The translations under genes and the position numbers were made by a program. Positions 23,654 through 32,500 of a stretch of 32,500 nucleotides of DNA are shown piece by piece. The notes beneath the pieces are model-generated. The model did no database searches. It worked only from the letters and a program-made list of their open reading frames with translations, and had not been told where the DNA came from. Position 1 is the stretch's first letter, and the number at the start of each line of letters is the position of its first letter. The stretch lies in the NCBI GenBank assembly GCA_902577875.1, contig CACHAX010000003.1, positions 1-32,500 of the forward strand, written 5' to 3'. Source of the stretch: an uncultured Pelagibacteraceae bacterium (lineage in GTDB: Bacteria; Pseudomonadota; Alphaproteobacteria; Pelagibacterales; Pelagibacteraceae).

Positions 23654-24865
23654 ATGAAAATTATTGTATTAAAGTTTGGCGGTACTTCAATCGGTTCAAT
23701 TCAAAGAATTAAGAAAGTATCTAAAATAATTAAATCTTATTCAAAAAAGTATAGAGTAATAGTCTTGTCTTCAGCTATGAGTGGCACTACTAATAAATTG
23801 ATAAACATGTCTCAAAAAATCAGTAAAAATTTTCCTGATAGTGAATATGATACATTAGTTTCAGCTGGAGAACAGATTTCATGTTCATTGCTTGCAGGTC
23901 AACTTTTATCTAATGGCATAAAGTCTAGATCTTGGATGGGGTGGCAAATACCAATCCTAACTGAGGGTAGTCACAAATATTCGAGAATTATAAATATAAA
24001 TAAAACTAAAATTCTAAGATTTTTAAAATCAGGTGGCATTCCTATTATTGCTGGCTTTCAAGGCATTAATAAAGATTCTAATATAACAACCATTGGCAGA
24101 GGTGGGTCAGATTCTAGTGCTATTATGGTTGCAAAATTTCTTAAAGCAGAACGATGTGTGATATATACCGATGTCGAAGGAGTTTATACAACTGATCCAA
24201 AAAAACTAAATTCAGCAAAAAAAATTAAAAAAATATCTTATGAGGAAATGCTGGAAATGGCATCTTTAGGATCAAAAGTCATGCAGCCACACTCAATACA
24301 AGACGCAAGATTAAATAGAATTAATATAGAAGTAAAATCTTCTTTTGTTAGAAAAAATGGAACTTTAATAACCAAGCGAACAAATATTATTAATAATAAA
24401 ATTATTACAGGCATTTCCTCAACTGATAATGATGCAAAAGTCACTTTATTAGGTGTAAAAGATAGACCAGGTATTGCAGCTTCAATATTTAAACCACTTT
24501 CAAAAAATTCTATTAATGTTGATATGGTGGTTCAAAATATATCATCAAATGGTAAAGAAACAGATCTTACTTTTACAATAAAGTCATTTGATTTAAATAA
24601 GACAATGAAAATTATAAAAAGAAATAAAAATATTAATTTTAAAAAAATGATTTTTGATAAAAATGTATCAAAAGTTTCAATTATTGGCGTTGGAATGATA
24701 ACCACTCCTGGTGTAACATTTAGAATGTTTCAGGCACTTGCAAAAAATAATATAAATATACAAGTCATCTCGACGTCTGAGATAAAAATATCTGTTTTGA
24801 TAAATAGTACAAAGGTTACAAAAGCAATAAAATCTCTACATAAAGAATTCAATTTAGAAAAATGA
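23654..24865 (+). CDS. lysC: Aspartate kinase
   Basis: Phosphorylates aspartate, the first step toward lysine, diaminopimelate, threonine and methionine. The kinase domain begins [20 protein letters not shown] and includes [21 protein letters not shown] and [21 protein letters not shown] follows. Two ACT domains (about residues 255-400) carry [18 protein letters not shown] and a second [15 protein letters not shown], expected to bind lysine and/or threonine. The length of 403 residues is typical of the monofunctional alphaproteobacterial enzyme. The stop overlaps the ispG start as ATGA (24862-24865), so the two are translationally coupled. A consensus-like TTGACA lies at 23594-23599, but no well-spaced -10 goes with it. 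Confidence 0.96.
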   Translation: MKIIVLKFGGTSIGSIQRIKKVSKIIKSYSKKYRVIVLSSAMSGTTNKLINMSQKISKNFPDSEYDTLVSAGEQISCSLLAGQLLSNGIKSRSWMGWQIPILTEGSHKYSRIININKTKILRFLKSGGIPIIAGFQGINKDSNITTIGRGGSDSSAIMVAKFLKAERCVIYTDVEGVYTTDPKKLNSAKKIKKISYEEMLEMASLGSKVMQPHSIQDARLNRINIEVKSSFVRKNGTLITKRTNIINNKIITGISSTDNDAKVTLLGVKDRPGIAASIFKPLSKNSINVDMVVQNISSNGKETDLTFTIKSFDLNKTMKIIKRNKNINFKKMIFDKNVSKVSIIGVGMITTPGVTFRMFQALAKNNINIQVISTSEIKISVLINSTKVTKAIKSLHKEFNLEK

Positions 24866-25956
24866 CATCAGAAGTTAGACCTTTCAGAAAAATTAATAGA
24901 AGAAAAACAAAAGTTATTAATGTTGGGAAAATAAAAGTTGGTGGAAATAATCCAATTACAGTTCAAACAATGACCAATACACTAACTACTGATCATAAAT
25001 CAACAATAGAACAAATAAATAAAGCAACAGAAGCTGGAGCAGATATTGTGAGAGTATCTTGCCCCGACAGTAAATCAACAGATGCTTTGAAAACAATTAT
25101 TAAAAATATTGATGTGCCAATAGTAGCAGATATTCATTTTCATTATAAAAGAGCAATTGAGGCAGCTGAAAATGGTGCAAATTGCTTGAGAATAAATCCA
25201 GGAAATATAGGAGATACAAAAAGAATAGCAGAAGTAATATCTGCAGCAAAGAATAATAATTGCTCAATTAGAATTGGTGTTAATGCAGGATCACTCGAGA
25301 GAGATATTTTAGAAAAATATAAGGAGCCTTGCCCTGAAGCTTTAGTTGATAGCGCATTAAGAAATATAAAAAAAATTGAGGATATGGATTTTTCAAATTT
25401 CAAAATAAGTGTTAAATCTTCAGATGTTTTTTTATCTATAGCAGCTTATAAATTATTATCAGAGAGAACAGACTATCCACTTCATTTAGGAATTACAGAA
25501 GCAGGAAGTTATTTACCAGGCAGCATTAAAACGTCGATAGGATTTGGCAGTCTATTATTAGATGGGATTGGAGATACAATAAGAGTATCACTTTCAGACG
25601 ATCCTATAGAAGAAATAAAAGTTGGAAATGAAATTTTAAAATCTCTTAATTTGAGAAATAGAGGTGTAAAGATAATTTCGTGTCCATCTTGTGCTAGACA
25701 AGCTTTTCAAGTTATTGACACTGTTAAACAGCTTGAGAAAAGATTATCTCATATTAAAAAACCAATAACATTATCAATAATTGGTTGTGTTGTTAACGGA
25801 CCTGGCGAGGCAAAACAAACTGAGATAGGTATCACTGGTGGCGGAAAAGATAATCATATGCTGTATTTAAATGGCTTAGAAACAGAAAAAGTGATGACAA
25901 AAGATATGATAAATAAAATTGTCTCTTTAGTAGAAGAAAAAGTTTCAAACTTGTAA
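24862..25956 (+). CDS. ispG: 4-hydroxy-3-methylbut-2-en-1-yl diphosphate synthase
   Basis: Iron-sulfur enzyme of the non-mevalonate (MEP) isoprenoid pathway, converting MEcPP to HMBPP. The TIM-barrel N-terminal part shows [23 protein letters not shown] and [25 protein letters not shown] follows, then [22 protein letters not shown]. The [4Fe-4S] site is C274, C277 (SCPSCAR) and C309 with the nearby Glu ligand in VVNGPGEAK. The 364-residue length fits the bacterial form without the extra plant domain. It is coupled to lysC upstream and followed by prfA after 11 bp. Confidence 0.97.
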   Translation: MTSEVRPFRKINRRKTKVINVGKIKVGGNNPITVQTMTNTLTTDHKSTIEQINKATEAGADIVRVSCPDSKSTDALKTIIKNIDVPIVADIHFHYKRAIEAAENGANCLRINPGNIGDTKRIAEVISAAKNNNCSIRIGVNAGSLERDILEKYKEPCPEALVDSALRNIKKIEDMDFSNFKISVKSSDVFLSIAAYKLLSERTDYPLHLGITEAGSYLPGSIKTSIGFGSLLLDGIGDTIRVSLSDDPIEEIKVGNEILKSLNLRNRGVKIISCPSCARQAFQVIDTVKQLEKRLSHIKKPITLSIIGCVVNGPGEAKQTEIGITGGGKDNHMLYLNGLETEKVMTKDMINKIVSLVEEKVSNL

Positions 25957-25967
25957 AAAATAAATAC

Positions 25968-27041
25968 ATGCTTCCTCAGGAAAAAGTAAAAAATTTAATT
26001 GATAGACACCTTGAGCTTGAGAAGGAGTTATCTTCAGGAGATATTGATAAAAAAAAATATGCAGAAATATCAAAAGAATATTCAGATTTAAGTGATATTA
26101 TAAAACATGCAAAAGAATATTTAAGTTATAAAAAAGATACCGAAGATTTAAATAATATTATAAATGATAAAAACTCAGATTTGGAGATGAAAGAATTTGC
26201 AAGCAGTGAGTTACAAAGCTTAAAAAATAATTACCAGATTAATGAAAATAAAATTAAATTATTTTTACTACCAAAGGATAAGGCAGACAGCAAGAATGCC
26301 ATTATTGAAATAAGAGCAGGAACCGGAGGACTAGAAGCTAGTCTTTTTGCATCAGATTTATTCAAAATGTATGAAAAAGTTTGTCAAAATAAAAGATGGT
26401 CCCTGGAAATCATTTCAATATCTAAAAGTGATGCTGGAGGATTAAAAGAGGTTATAGCATTAATTAAAGGAAAAAATATTTACTCTTCTTTAAAGTATGA
26501 AAGTGGAGTTCATAGGGTACAAAGAGTGCCAGACACTGAAACACAAGGAAGAGTACATACATCAGCAGCCACCGTTGCCGTTTTGCCAGAAGCAGAAGAT
26601 TTAGATATAAAATTAGATGAGAAAGATCTACGTATTGACGTCTTCCGAAGTAGTGGACCAGGTGGTCAAAGTGTCAACACAACAGATTCTGCAGTAAGAA
26701 TTACTCACATTCCAACAGGCATAGTTGTAAGCCAGCAAGATGAAAAATCGCAAATTAGGAATAAAGAAAAAGGATTAAAAATTTTAAGGTCAAGAATTTA
26801 CGATTTTGAAAGACAAAAAATTGATCAAGAAAGATCGCAAGAGAGAAAAAATAAGATAGGAACAGGTGATAGATCAGAGAGAATTAGAACCTATAATTTT
26901 CCTCAAGGAAGAGTTACTGATCATAGAATTAATTTGACTCTGCATAAGTTAGAAGAATTTATGGAAGGTGAAATATTTGATCATATGATTGAAAATTTAA
27001 GTTTGCAAGCACAGCAAGACGAGCTTAGTAAAATAAATTAA
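25968..27041 (+). CDS. prfA: Peptide chain release factor 1
   Basis: Recognises UAA and UAG and triggers peptide release at the ribosome. The 357-residue length is normal. Near residue 185, [20 protein letters not shown] holds the RF1-specific P-x-T tripeptide as PDT; RF2 would show SPF. The catalytic GGQ is in [18 protein letters not shown], the glutamine being the methylation target of the neighbour PrmC. The C-terminus has [19 protein letters not shown]. The prmC start overlaps the stop (TAATG), so enzyme and substrate are made together. Confidence 0.97.
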   Translation: MLPQEKVKNLIDRHLELEKELSSGDIDKKKYAEISKEYSDLSDIIKHAKEYLSYKKDTEDLNNIINDKNSDLEMKEFASSELQSLKNNYQINENKIKLFLLPKDKADSKNAIIEIRAGTGGLEASLFASDLFKMYEKVCQNKRWSLEIISISKSDAGGLKEVIALIKGKNIYSSLKYESGVHRVQRVPDTETQGRVHTSAATVAVLPEAEDLDIKLDEKDLRIDVFRSSGPGGQSVNTTDSAVRITHIPTGIVVSQQDEKSQIRNKEKGLKILRSRIYDFERQKIDQERSQERKNKIGTGDRSERIRTYNFPQGRVTDHRINLTLHKLEEFMEGEIFDHMIENLSLQAQQDELSKIN

Positions 27042-27886
27042 TGAAATATTTCCAAATATTAAATTATGGAAATAAAGTACTTAAATCTAATAATATAAAA
27101 AGCTATAAATTAGACAGCGAATTACTTCTCGCTAAAGCCTTAAATAAAACTAGAGAATTTGTTCTAATTAACTTACATAATACCTTAGAACCAAAATATT
27201 TTATCAAGTTTAAAAAACTATTACTTAGACGCAAACAAAAAGAACCTTTGGCATATATTTTTAAACAAAAAGAATTTTGGAAACATCGTTTTTATGTAAA
27301 CAATGATGTTTTAATTCCTAGACCAGAATCAGAGATTATCGTTGATGAAGTATTAAGGTTAACAAGTCAAAATTCATCAAAACATTTTTTAGATGTTGGA
27401 ACAGGATCTGGGTGTCTAATTTTATCAATTCTAAAAGAAAGGCTAAAATCTAAAGGAACAGCAATAGATATTAGTAAAAAAGCAATAAATATTGCCATTA
27501 CTAATGCAAAAATGCATCACTTACAAAATAAAATAAAATTCGTTAATATCGATATTGACAAATTTAGATTTAATAAATATGATTTTATTATATCTAATCC
27601 ACCCTACATTGATAATATTAAATTTAGTAGATTAGAAGATGATGTTGCAAAATATGAACCAAAAGTTGCATTAAAAGCAGGTTTAAACGGGCTAAAAATA
27701 ATAAATAAACTAATCTTTAGAAGTAAAGAATTATTAAAAAAAAATGGATTACTGATACTAGAAATTGGCGAAAATCAAGAAAACAAAGTTAAACAATTAT
27801 TAATGAAAAATAGATTTTATATAAACAAAATTTGTACAGACCTTAGATCACACCCAAGAGTAATAATATCTACCAAATTTATTTGA
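27041..27886 (+). CDS. prmC: Release factor glutamine N5-methyltransferase
   Basis: Methylates the GGQ glutamine of release factors, improving termination efficiency. The N-terminal helical substrate domain (about 1-80) contains LLAKALNKTREF and RKQKEPLAYIFKQKEFW, close to the family R....PLAYI.G..EF. The Rossmann domain has NDVLIPRPESE, LDVGTGSGCLILSI and the catalytic IISNPPYID. At 281 residues it is full length. It overlaps prfA by one base and its stop TGA shares a base with the ATG of the next gene. Confidence 0.95.
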   Translation: MKYFQILNYGNKVLKSNNIKSYKLDSELLLAKALNKTREFVLINLHNTLEPKYFIKFKKLLLRRKQKEPLAYIFKQKEFWKHRFYVNNDVLIPRPESEIIVDEVLRLTSQNSSKHFLDVGTGSGCLILSILKERLKSKGTAIDISKKAINIAITNAKMHHLQNKIKFVNIDIDKFRFNKYDFIISNPPYIDNIKFSRLEDDVAKYEPKVALKAGLNGLKIINKLIFRSKELLKKNGLLILEIGENQENKVKQLLMKNRFYINKICTDLRSHPRVIISTKFI

Positions 27887-28278
27887 TGAATAGTTATCGT
27901 AACAGCAATAGAAAAAATCGTTTCAAACCCAATGGTGATAGAAATTTTAGAAAAAGATCACTCAATGGACATAAAAACCAAAACGAATTTAATTCTAACA
28001 CTGAGTTCAGACATAGAAATCCAGGTAGAAATAACCAAAATGCAGCAAAATTAATTGATAAATATAATAATCTTGCAAGAGAGGCACTTTCATCGGGAGA
28101 TAAAATATTATCTGAAAACTACTTGCAGCATGCTGATCACTTTTCCAGAATATTAAATTTACAGGAATTAAATAAAAATTCTGATGAAAAAAACAATTTA
28201 GTTGATCAAAATTTAAAAAAAAATATTGAGGATACAAATACAAATGATGTTATTGATGGAGTTCAAAAAACAGATTAA
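27886..28278 (+). CDS. DUF4167 domain protein, basic
   Basis: A 130-residue protein of the DUF4167 family found in alphaproteobacteria, function unknown. The first 45 residues are rich in Arg, Asn and Lys (NSYRNSNRKNRFKPNG), suggesting nucleic acid contact. The conserved core follows: AAKLIDKYNNLAREALSSGD and NYLQHADHFSRIL. The tail is acidic and Asn-rich. The prmC-DUF4167 linkage is, as far as I know, common in alphaproteobacteria. The ATG at 27886 overlaps the prmC stop by one base (TGATG); a TTG just upstream was not chosen. The stop overlaps that of the convergent M23 gene by 4 bp. Confidence 0.85.
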   Translation: MNSYRNSNRKNRFKPNGDRNFRKRSLNGHKNQNEFNSNTEFRHRNPGRNNQNAAKLIDKYNNLAREALSSGDKILSENYLQHADHFSRILNLQELNKNSDEKNNLVDQNLKKNIEDTNTNDVIDGVQKTD

Positions 28279-29570
28279 TCAATTTTTGCAATTAAATTAG
28301 ATTTTAATACGTCAATTTTTATTTTATCAATCTCAAATTTTTTTCTCTCGTTTCCATTTAAAATTTTTCCTGATGGTAACTTTAGTTTTTGTGAATTAAT
28401 TTTTTTTCCATTTTCAATTACTTCATAATGTAAATGTGGTCCAGTAGATAAGCCGGTAGATCCCACATATCCAATGATTTGACCTTGTTTTACTTTCACC
28501 CCTCTTTTTATACCCCTTCCAAACTTAGACATGTGTGCATAGACTGTTTGATAAGTATTATTATGTTTAATTTTGACACAATTTCCTCCTCCTCCACACC
28601 AACCTGCTTTTATAACTTTTCCATCTCCAGATGCCATAATGGGTGTCCCTTTTGGTGCTGCAAAGTCAGTTCCTAAGTGCATTTTTGTATAACCCAATAT
28701 TGGATGTTTTCTTTTTCCATATGATGATGATAATCGTGCACCATTAATTGGTGTTTTCATAAGAGTTTTTTTTATACTCTTTCCATTTTCATCGAAATAA
28801 TCAACTTTGTTTTTTTCGTATTCATACTTATAAAGTTGTAAATCTGAATTTTGCAATTTTAAATTTGCAAAAATAATTTCTCCTGTGTCTACTATTTTAT
28901 CGTCATCGCTTACAAATTCTTCGTATATGATCTGAAAGCTATCATTTTTCCATACATCTCTTTGGAAATCTACTTGAAAACCGTACAACCTTGCAAATTC
29001 AATAATAATATTAGGCCTTATACCTAAATCTACAGCACTACTATAGAGACTATTTGTAATTATTGTCTCTTTATAAACCAATTTTTTTGTAAAATTTTTA
29101 GTAATTTTTTTTGACAAAAATTTATTTGTCTTAGATTTTTGAAATTGTATTTCATTTTTTTTGTCAGTTTCAATTTTAAATTCTATTATCTTTTGCTCTG
29201 ATATGTTATCTAATCTAAATGTAAATTTTTGGTTTGTTCTTAATACCTTTAGTGATTTTTCTTTTAGTATGGAATCTAGAATAATTTTACTTTCTTTTTT
29301 ATCAATATCTAATCTATCAATAATGCTTTGATATGTGTCACCAGATTTAGAAATATAATTTATGTATGTATATCTTGGTTCTAAGTTATTAGAAATTTCC
29401 TCAATTGTTTTTTTCAGATAAATATTGTTTAACATATCGTTAATTTGTTTGCTTTGCTCAAGTTTATTGTTTGAATAAATCCCAGAAGCGAGAACTCCCA
29501 AAATACTTATTAATATTAGCCAAAAAAAAATCGAATATTCTTTAATTGCATTTAAACTAATAATTTTCAT
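28275..29570 (-). CDS. M23-family murein endopeptidase with N-terminal anchor
   Basis: Probable periplasmic zinc endopeptidase cutting peptidoglycan cross-links. Residues about 12-30 form an anchor or signal helix (IFFWLILISILGVLASGIY). Next comes a LysM/OapA-like stretch (YINYISKSGDTYQSIIDRL) and a linker domain seen in MepM-type proteins. The catalytic LytM/M23 domain spans about residues 275-400. The zinc ligands are visible as HLGTDFAAPKG (HxxxD) and GPHLHYEV (HxH), with VYAHMSKF between. Unlike degenerate EnvC or NlpD proteins, all ligands are kept, so it should be active. At 431 residues the size matches MepM. It is convergent with the lysC operon and divergent from the rRNA operon. Confidence 0.93.
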   Translation of the reverse strand: MKIISLNAIKEYSIFFWLILISILGVLASGIYSNNKLEQSKQINDMLNNIYLKKTIEEISNNLEPRYTYINYISKSGDTYQSIIDRLDIDKKESKIILDSILKEKSLKVLRTNQKFTFRLDNISEQKIIEFKIETDKKNEIQFQKSKTNKFLSKKITKNFTKKLVYKETIITNSLYSSAVDLGIRPNIIIEFARLYGFQVDFQRDVWKNDSFQIIYEEFVSDDDKIVDTGEIIFANLKLQNSDLQLYKYEYEKNKVDYFDENGKSIKKTLMKTPINGARLSSSYGKRKHPILGYTKMHLGTDFAAPKGTPIMASGDGKVIKAGWCGGGGNCVKIKHNNTYQTVYAHMSKFGRGIKRGVKVKQGQIIGYVGSTGLSTGPHLHYEVIENGKKINSQKLKLPSGKILNGNERKKFEIDKIKIDVLKSNLIAKID

Positions 29571-29633
29571 TTTCAGGCTAAAAAACTGTTGATTTTATTG
29601 ACTTTTTTAAACATTTTTAATTAATCTAATATC

Positions 29634-29661
29634 TTGATTTATTAATAATATTATTTATAAG
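29634..29661 (+). promoter_or_regulatory. Probable rRNA operon promoter with GC-rich discriminator
   Basis: TTGATT (29634-29639), a 16-bp spacer and TATAAG (29656-29661), followed directly by the GC-rich CGGTCC in otherwise AT-rich DNA. A GC-rich discriminator after the -10 is the hallmark of promoters under stringent (ppGpp) control, such as rRNA promoters. A second TTGACT at 29598-29603 could belong to an upstream promoter but lacks a clear -10. Confidence 0.55.
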
Positions 29662-29728
29662 CGGTCCACTCAACATTTAAAAAATGTTATTTATTGGTTA
29701 ATCCCAATTAGCTATTTAATTTGTAAAT

Positions 29729-29757
29729 ATTTTAAGAAGAGAAGTGTGGACGGTTAA
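29729..29757 (+). repeat. 5' arm of the pre-16S processing stem
   Basis: This 29-nt segment is complementary to 31369-31397 beyond the 16S 3' end: 26 Watson-Crick pairs, two G-U pairs and one U-U mismatch. Such a stem brackets the 16S rRNA in the primary transcript and is the normal substrate of RNase III. Confidence 0.85.
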
Positions 29758-29785
29758 GGTTACCAAAATTTGTCGTACACACTTC
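29741..29785 (+). repeat. Local leader hairpin competing with the pre-16S stem
   Basis: GAAGTGTG (29741-29748) pairs perfectly with CACACTTC (29778-29785), and GAC/GTC can extend the stem past a short bulge. The left arm lies inside the 5' arm of the long pre-16S stem, so the two structures cannot both form with it. Confidence 0.6.
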
Positions 29786-29842
29786 AACATTACATGAATA
29801 TTATTCTTAGTATTTATGTAGAAGCTAGTGTGCGCCGTTTTT

Positions 29843-31319
<1,477 letters not shown>

Positions 31320-31324
31320 AAGGA

Positions 31325-31347
31325 AGATTAAGAAATTTTCTTAATCT
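31325..31347 (+). repeat. Hairpin directly after the 16S 3' end
   Basis: AGATTAAGAA (31325-31334) and TTCTTAATCT (31338-31347) form a perfect 10-bp stem with a 3-nt loop, six bases past the mature 16S end. No long U-tract follows and the operon continues, so it is more likely a spacer processing structure than a terminator. Confidence 0.7.
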
Positions 31348-31368
31348 AAAAAATATAACAGGATAATG

Positions 31369-31397
31369 TTGACCGTCCTCATTTCTCTTCTTAAAAT
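31369..31397 (+). repeat. 3' arm of the pre-16S processing stem
   Basis: Complementary to 29729-29757 in the leader, closing a loop containing the complete 16S gene. It lies between the 16S 3' hairpin and tRNA-Ile, the expected place for the distal RNase III arm. Confidence 0.85.
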
Positions 31398-31422
31398 TTG
31401 TGTTTCACTCTTCTGCGAAAAA

Positions 31423-31499
31423 GGGCCGGTAGCTCAGTTGGTTAGAGCACACCCTTGATAAGGGTGGGGTCGAAAGTTCGAGTCTTTCTCGGCCCACCA
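31423..31499 (+). tRNA. tRNA-Ile (anticodon GAT)
   Basis: A 77-nt gene with encoded CCA. The acceptor GGGCCGG pairs with TCGGCCC (last pair G-U). The D-loop is AGCTCAGTTGGTTAGAGC, and the anticodon arm places GAT at 31457-31459 in the loop TTGATAA. The T-arm carries TTCGAGT. It is in the 16S-23S spacer, where tRNA-Ile(GAT) is expected. Confidence 0.98.
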
Positions 31500-31508
31500 A
31501 TAAATACT

Positions 31509-31584
31509 GGGGGATTAGCTCAGCTGGGAGAGCGCCTGATTTGCATTCAGGAGGTCAGCGGTTCGATCCCGCTATCCTCCACCA
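31509..31584 (+). tRNA. tRNA-Ala (anticodon TGC)
   Basis: A 76-nt gene with encoded CCA. The acceptor GGGGGAT pairs with ATCCTCC; the third pair is G-U, the identity element of tRNA-Ala. The anticodon TGC is at 31542-31544 and the T-loop is GTTCGATCC. It follows tRNA-Ile by 9 bp in the rRNA spacer. Confidence 0.98.
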
Positions 31585-31641
31585 TGAAACACTTAGTTAT
31601 TTAACTTGTAAAAAAAATTAATATTATCAATATCTATATCC

Positions 31642-31729
31642 GATTGTTCGAATAGATGAACAATCATTAATGTTAATATATTTAACATTAATTTTAAAAA
31701 TTTAATTCAACACAGAATTTTTTTCTGTG
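31642..31729 (+). repeat. Three consecutive perfect hairpins before the 23S gene
   Basis: Hairpin 1: GATTGTTC (31642-31649) with GAACAATC (31658-31665), 8 bp. Hairpin 2: ATTAATGTTAA (31666-31676) with TTAACATTAAT (31682-31692), 11 bp, abutting hairpin 1. Hairpin 3: CACAGAA (31711-31717) with TTCTGTG (31723-31729), 7 bp, ending four bases before the 23S start. All are perfectly paired. They fill most of the 149-bp spacer between tRNA-Ala and 23S, which holds no gene. Confidence 0.75.
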
Positions 31730-31733
31730 CATA

Positions 31734-32500
<767 letters not shown>

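Larger units (their letters stand above)
29571..29842 (+). other. rRNA operon promoter and leader region, no protein gene
   Basis: This 272-bp stretch between the M23 start and the 16S gene contains no credible coding frame. It holds the probable rRNA promoter (29634-29661), a small A/T hairpin (AACATTT at 29672-29678 with AAATGTT at 29682-29688), the 5' arm of the long pre-16S stem (29729-29757), and a local competing hairpin using 29741-29748 and 29778-29785. I could not find a convincing boxA. Confidence 0.7.

Overview
The window is a piece of a streamlined, AT-rich alphaproteobacterial chromosome. It most probably comes from the SAR11 clade (Pelagibacterales). The 16S rRNA reads as SAR11-like by eye, the protein genes are strongly AT-biased, and most neighbouring genes touch or overlap. 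I count 30 protein genes, one of them cut by the window edge. There are also a 16S gene, tRNA-Ile, tRNA-Ala, the 5' part of a 23S gene and a signal recognition particle (SRP) RNA. I see no CRISPR array, insertion sequence, prophage, toxin-antitoxin pair or other accessory island. It is a core-genome window, and its interest lies in how the core genes are packed and in small deviations inside them.

Layout: (1) 1-6231, minus strand: one tight block read rnd > kdsD > lptC-like > lptB > aroA > cmk > rpsA, combining Kdo/LPS export, chorismate synthesis, CMP kinase and ribosomal protein S1. (2) 6247-7982: an NDUFA9-like SDR protein and a SHOCT protein (+), meeting the cell-cycle regulator gcrA (-). 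(3) 8148-10242: argD-argF, meeting a membrane-anchored cytochrome c on the minus strand (10234-10773). (4) 10869-12438: kdsB and pheA. (5) 12484-15103: the SRP RNA gene ffs with its own promoter, then dnaX, ybaB and recR. (6) 15114-17264: malate synthase G (-). (7) 17411-21041: accA (+) meeting secA (-). (8) 21101-23587: argJ and a DUF1178 gene (+), meeting ubiG (-). (9) 23654-28278: lysC-ispG-prfA-prmC-DUF4167 (+), meeting an M23 endopeptidase (-). (10) 29571-32500: the rRNA operon, with promoter, leader, 16S, tRNA-Ile(GAT), tRNA-Ala(TGC) and 23S start.

Several genes work together. KdsD and KdsB act at the start and end of CMP-Kdo synthesis, and LptB with the LptC-like protein exports the lipopolysaccharide. 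ArgJ, ArgD and ArgF are three steps of arginine synthesis. PrfA is the substrate of its neighbour PrmC. SRP RNA and SecA serve the two main export routes. AroA and PheA are shikimate and phenylalanine steps.

The observations most worth checking are: a cytidylate kinase whose P-loop lysine is replaced by alanine; an 11-A run at the end of dnaX domain III where either shifted frame stops at once; an AT-rich SRP RNA ending four bases before the dnaX start codon; an AccA with a hydrophobic C-terminal tail; a glcB leader with no visible glycine riboswitch; and a 29-bp stem bracketing the 16S gene that competes with a local leader hairpin.
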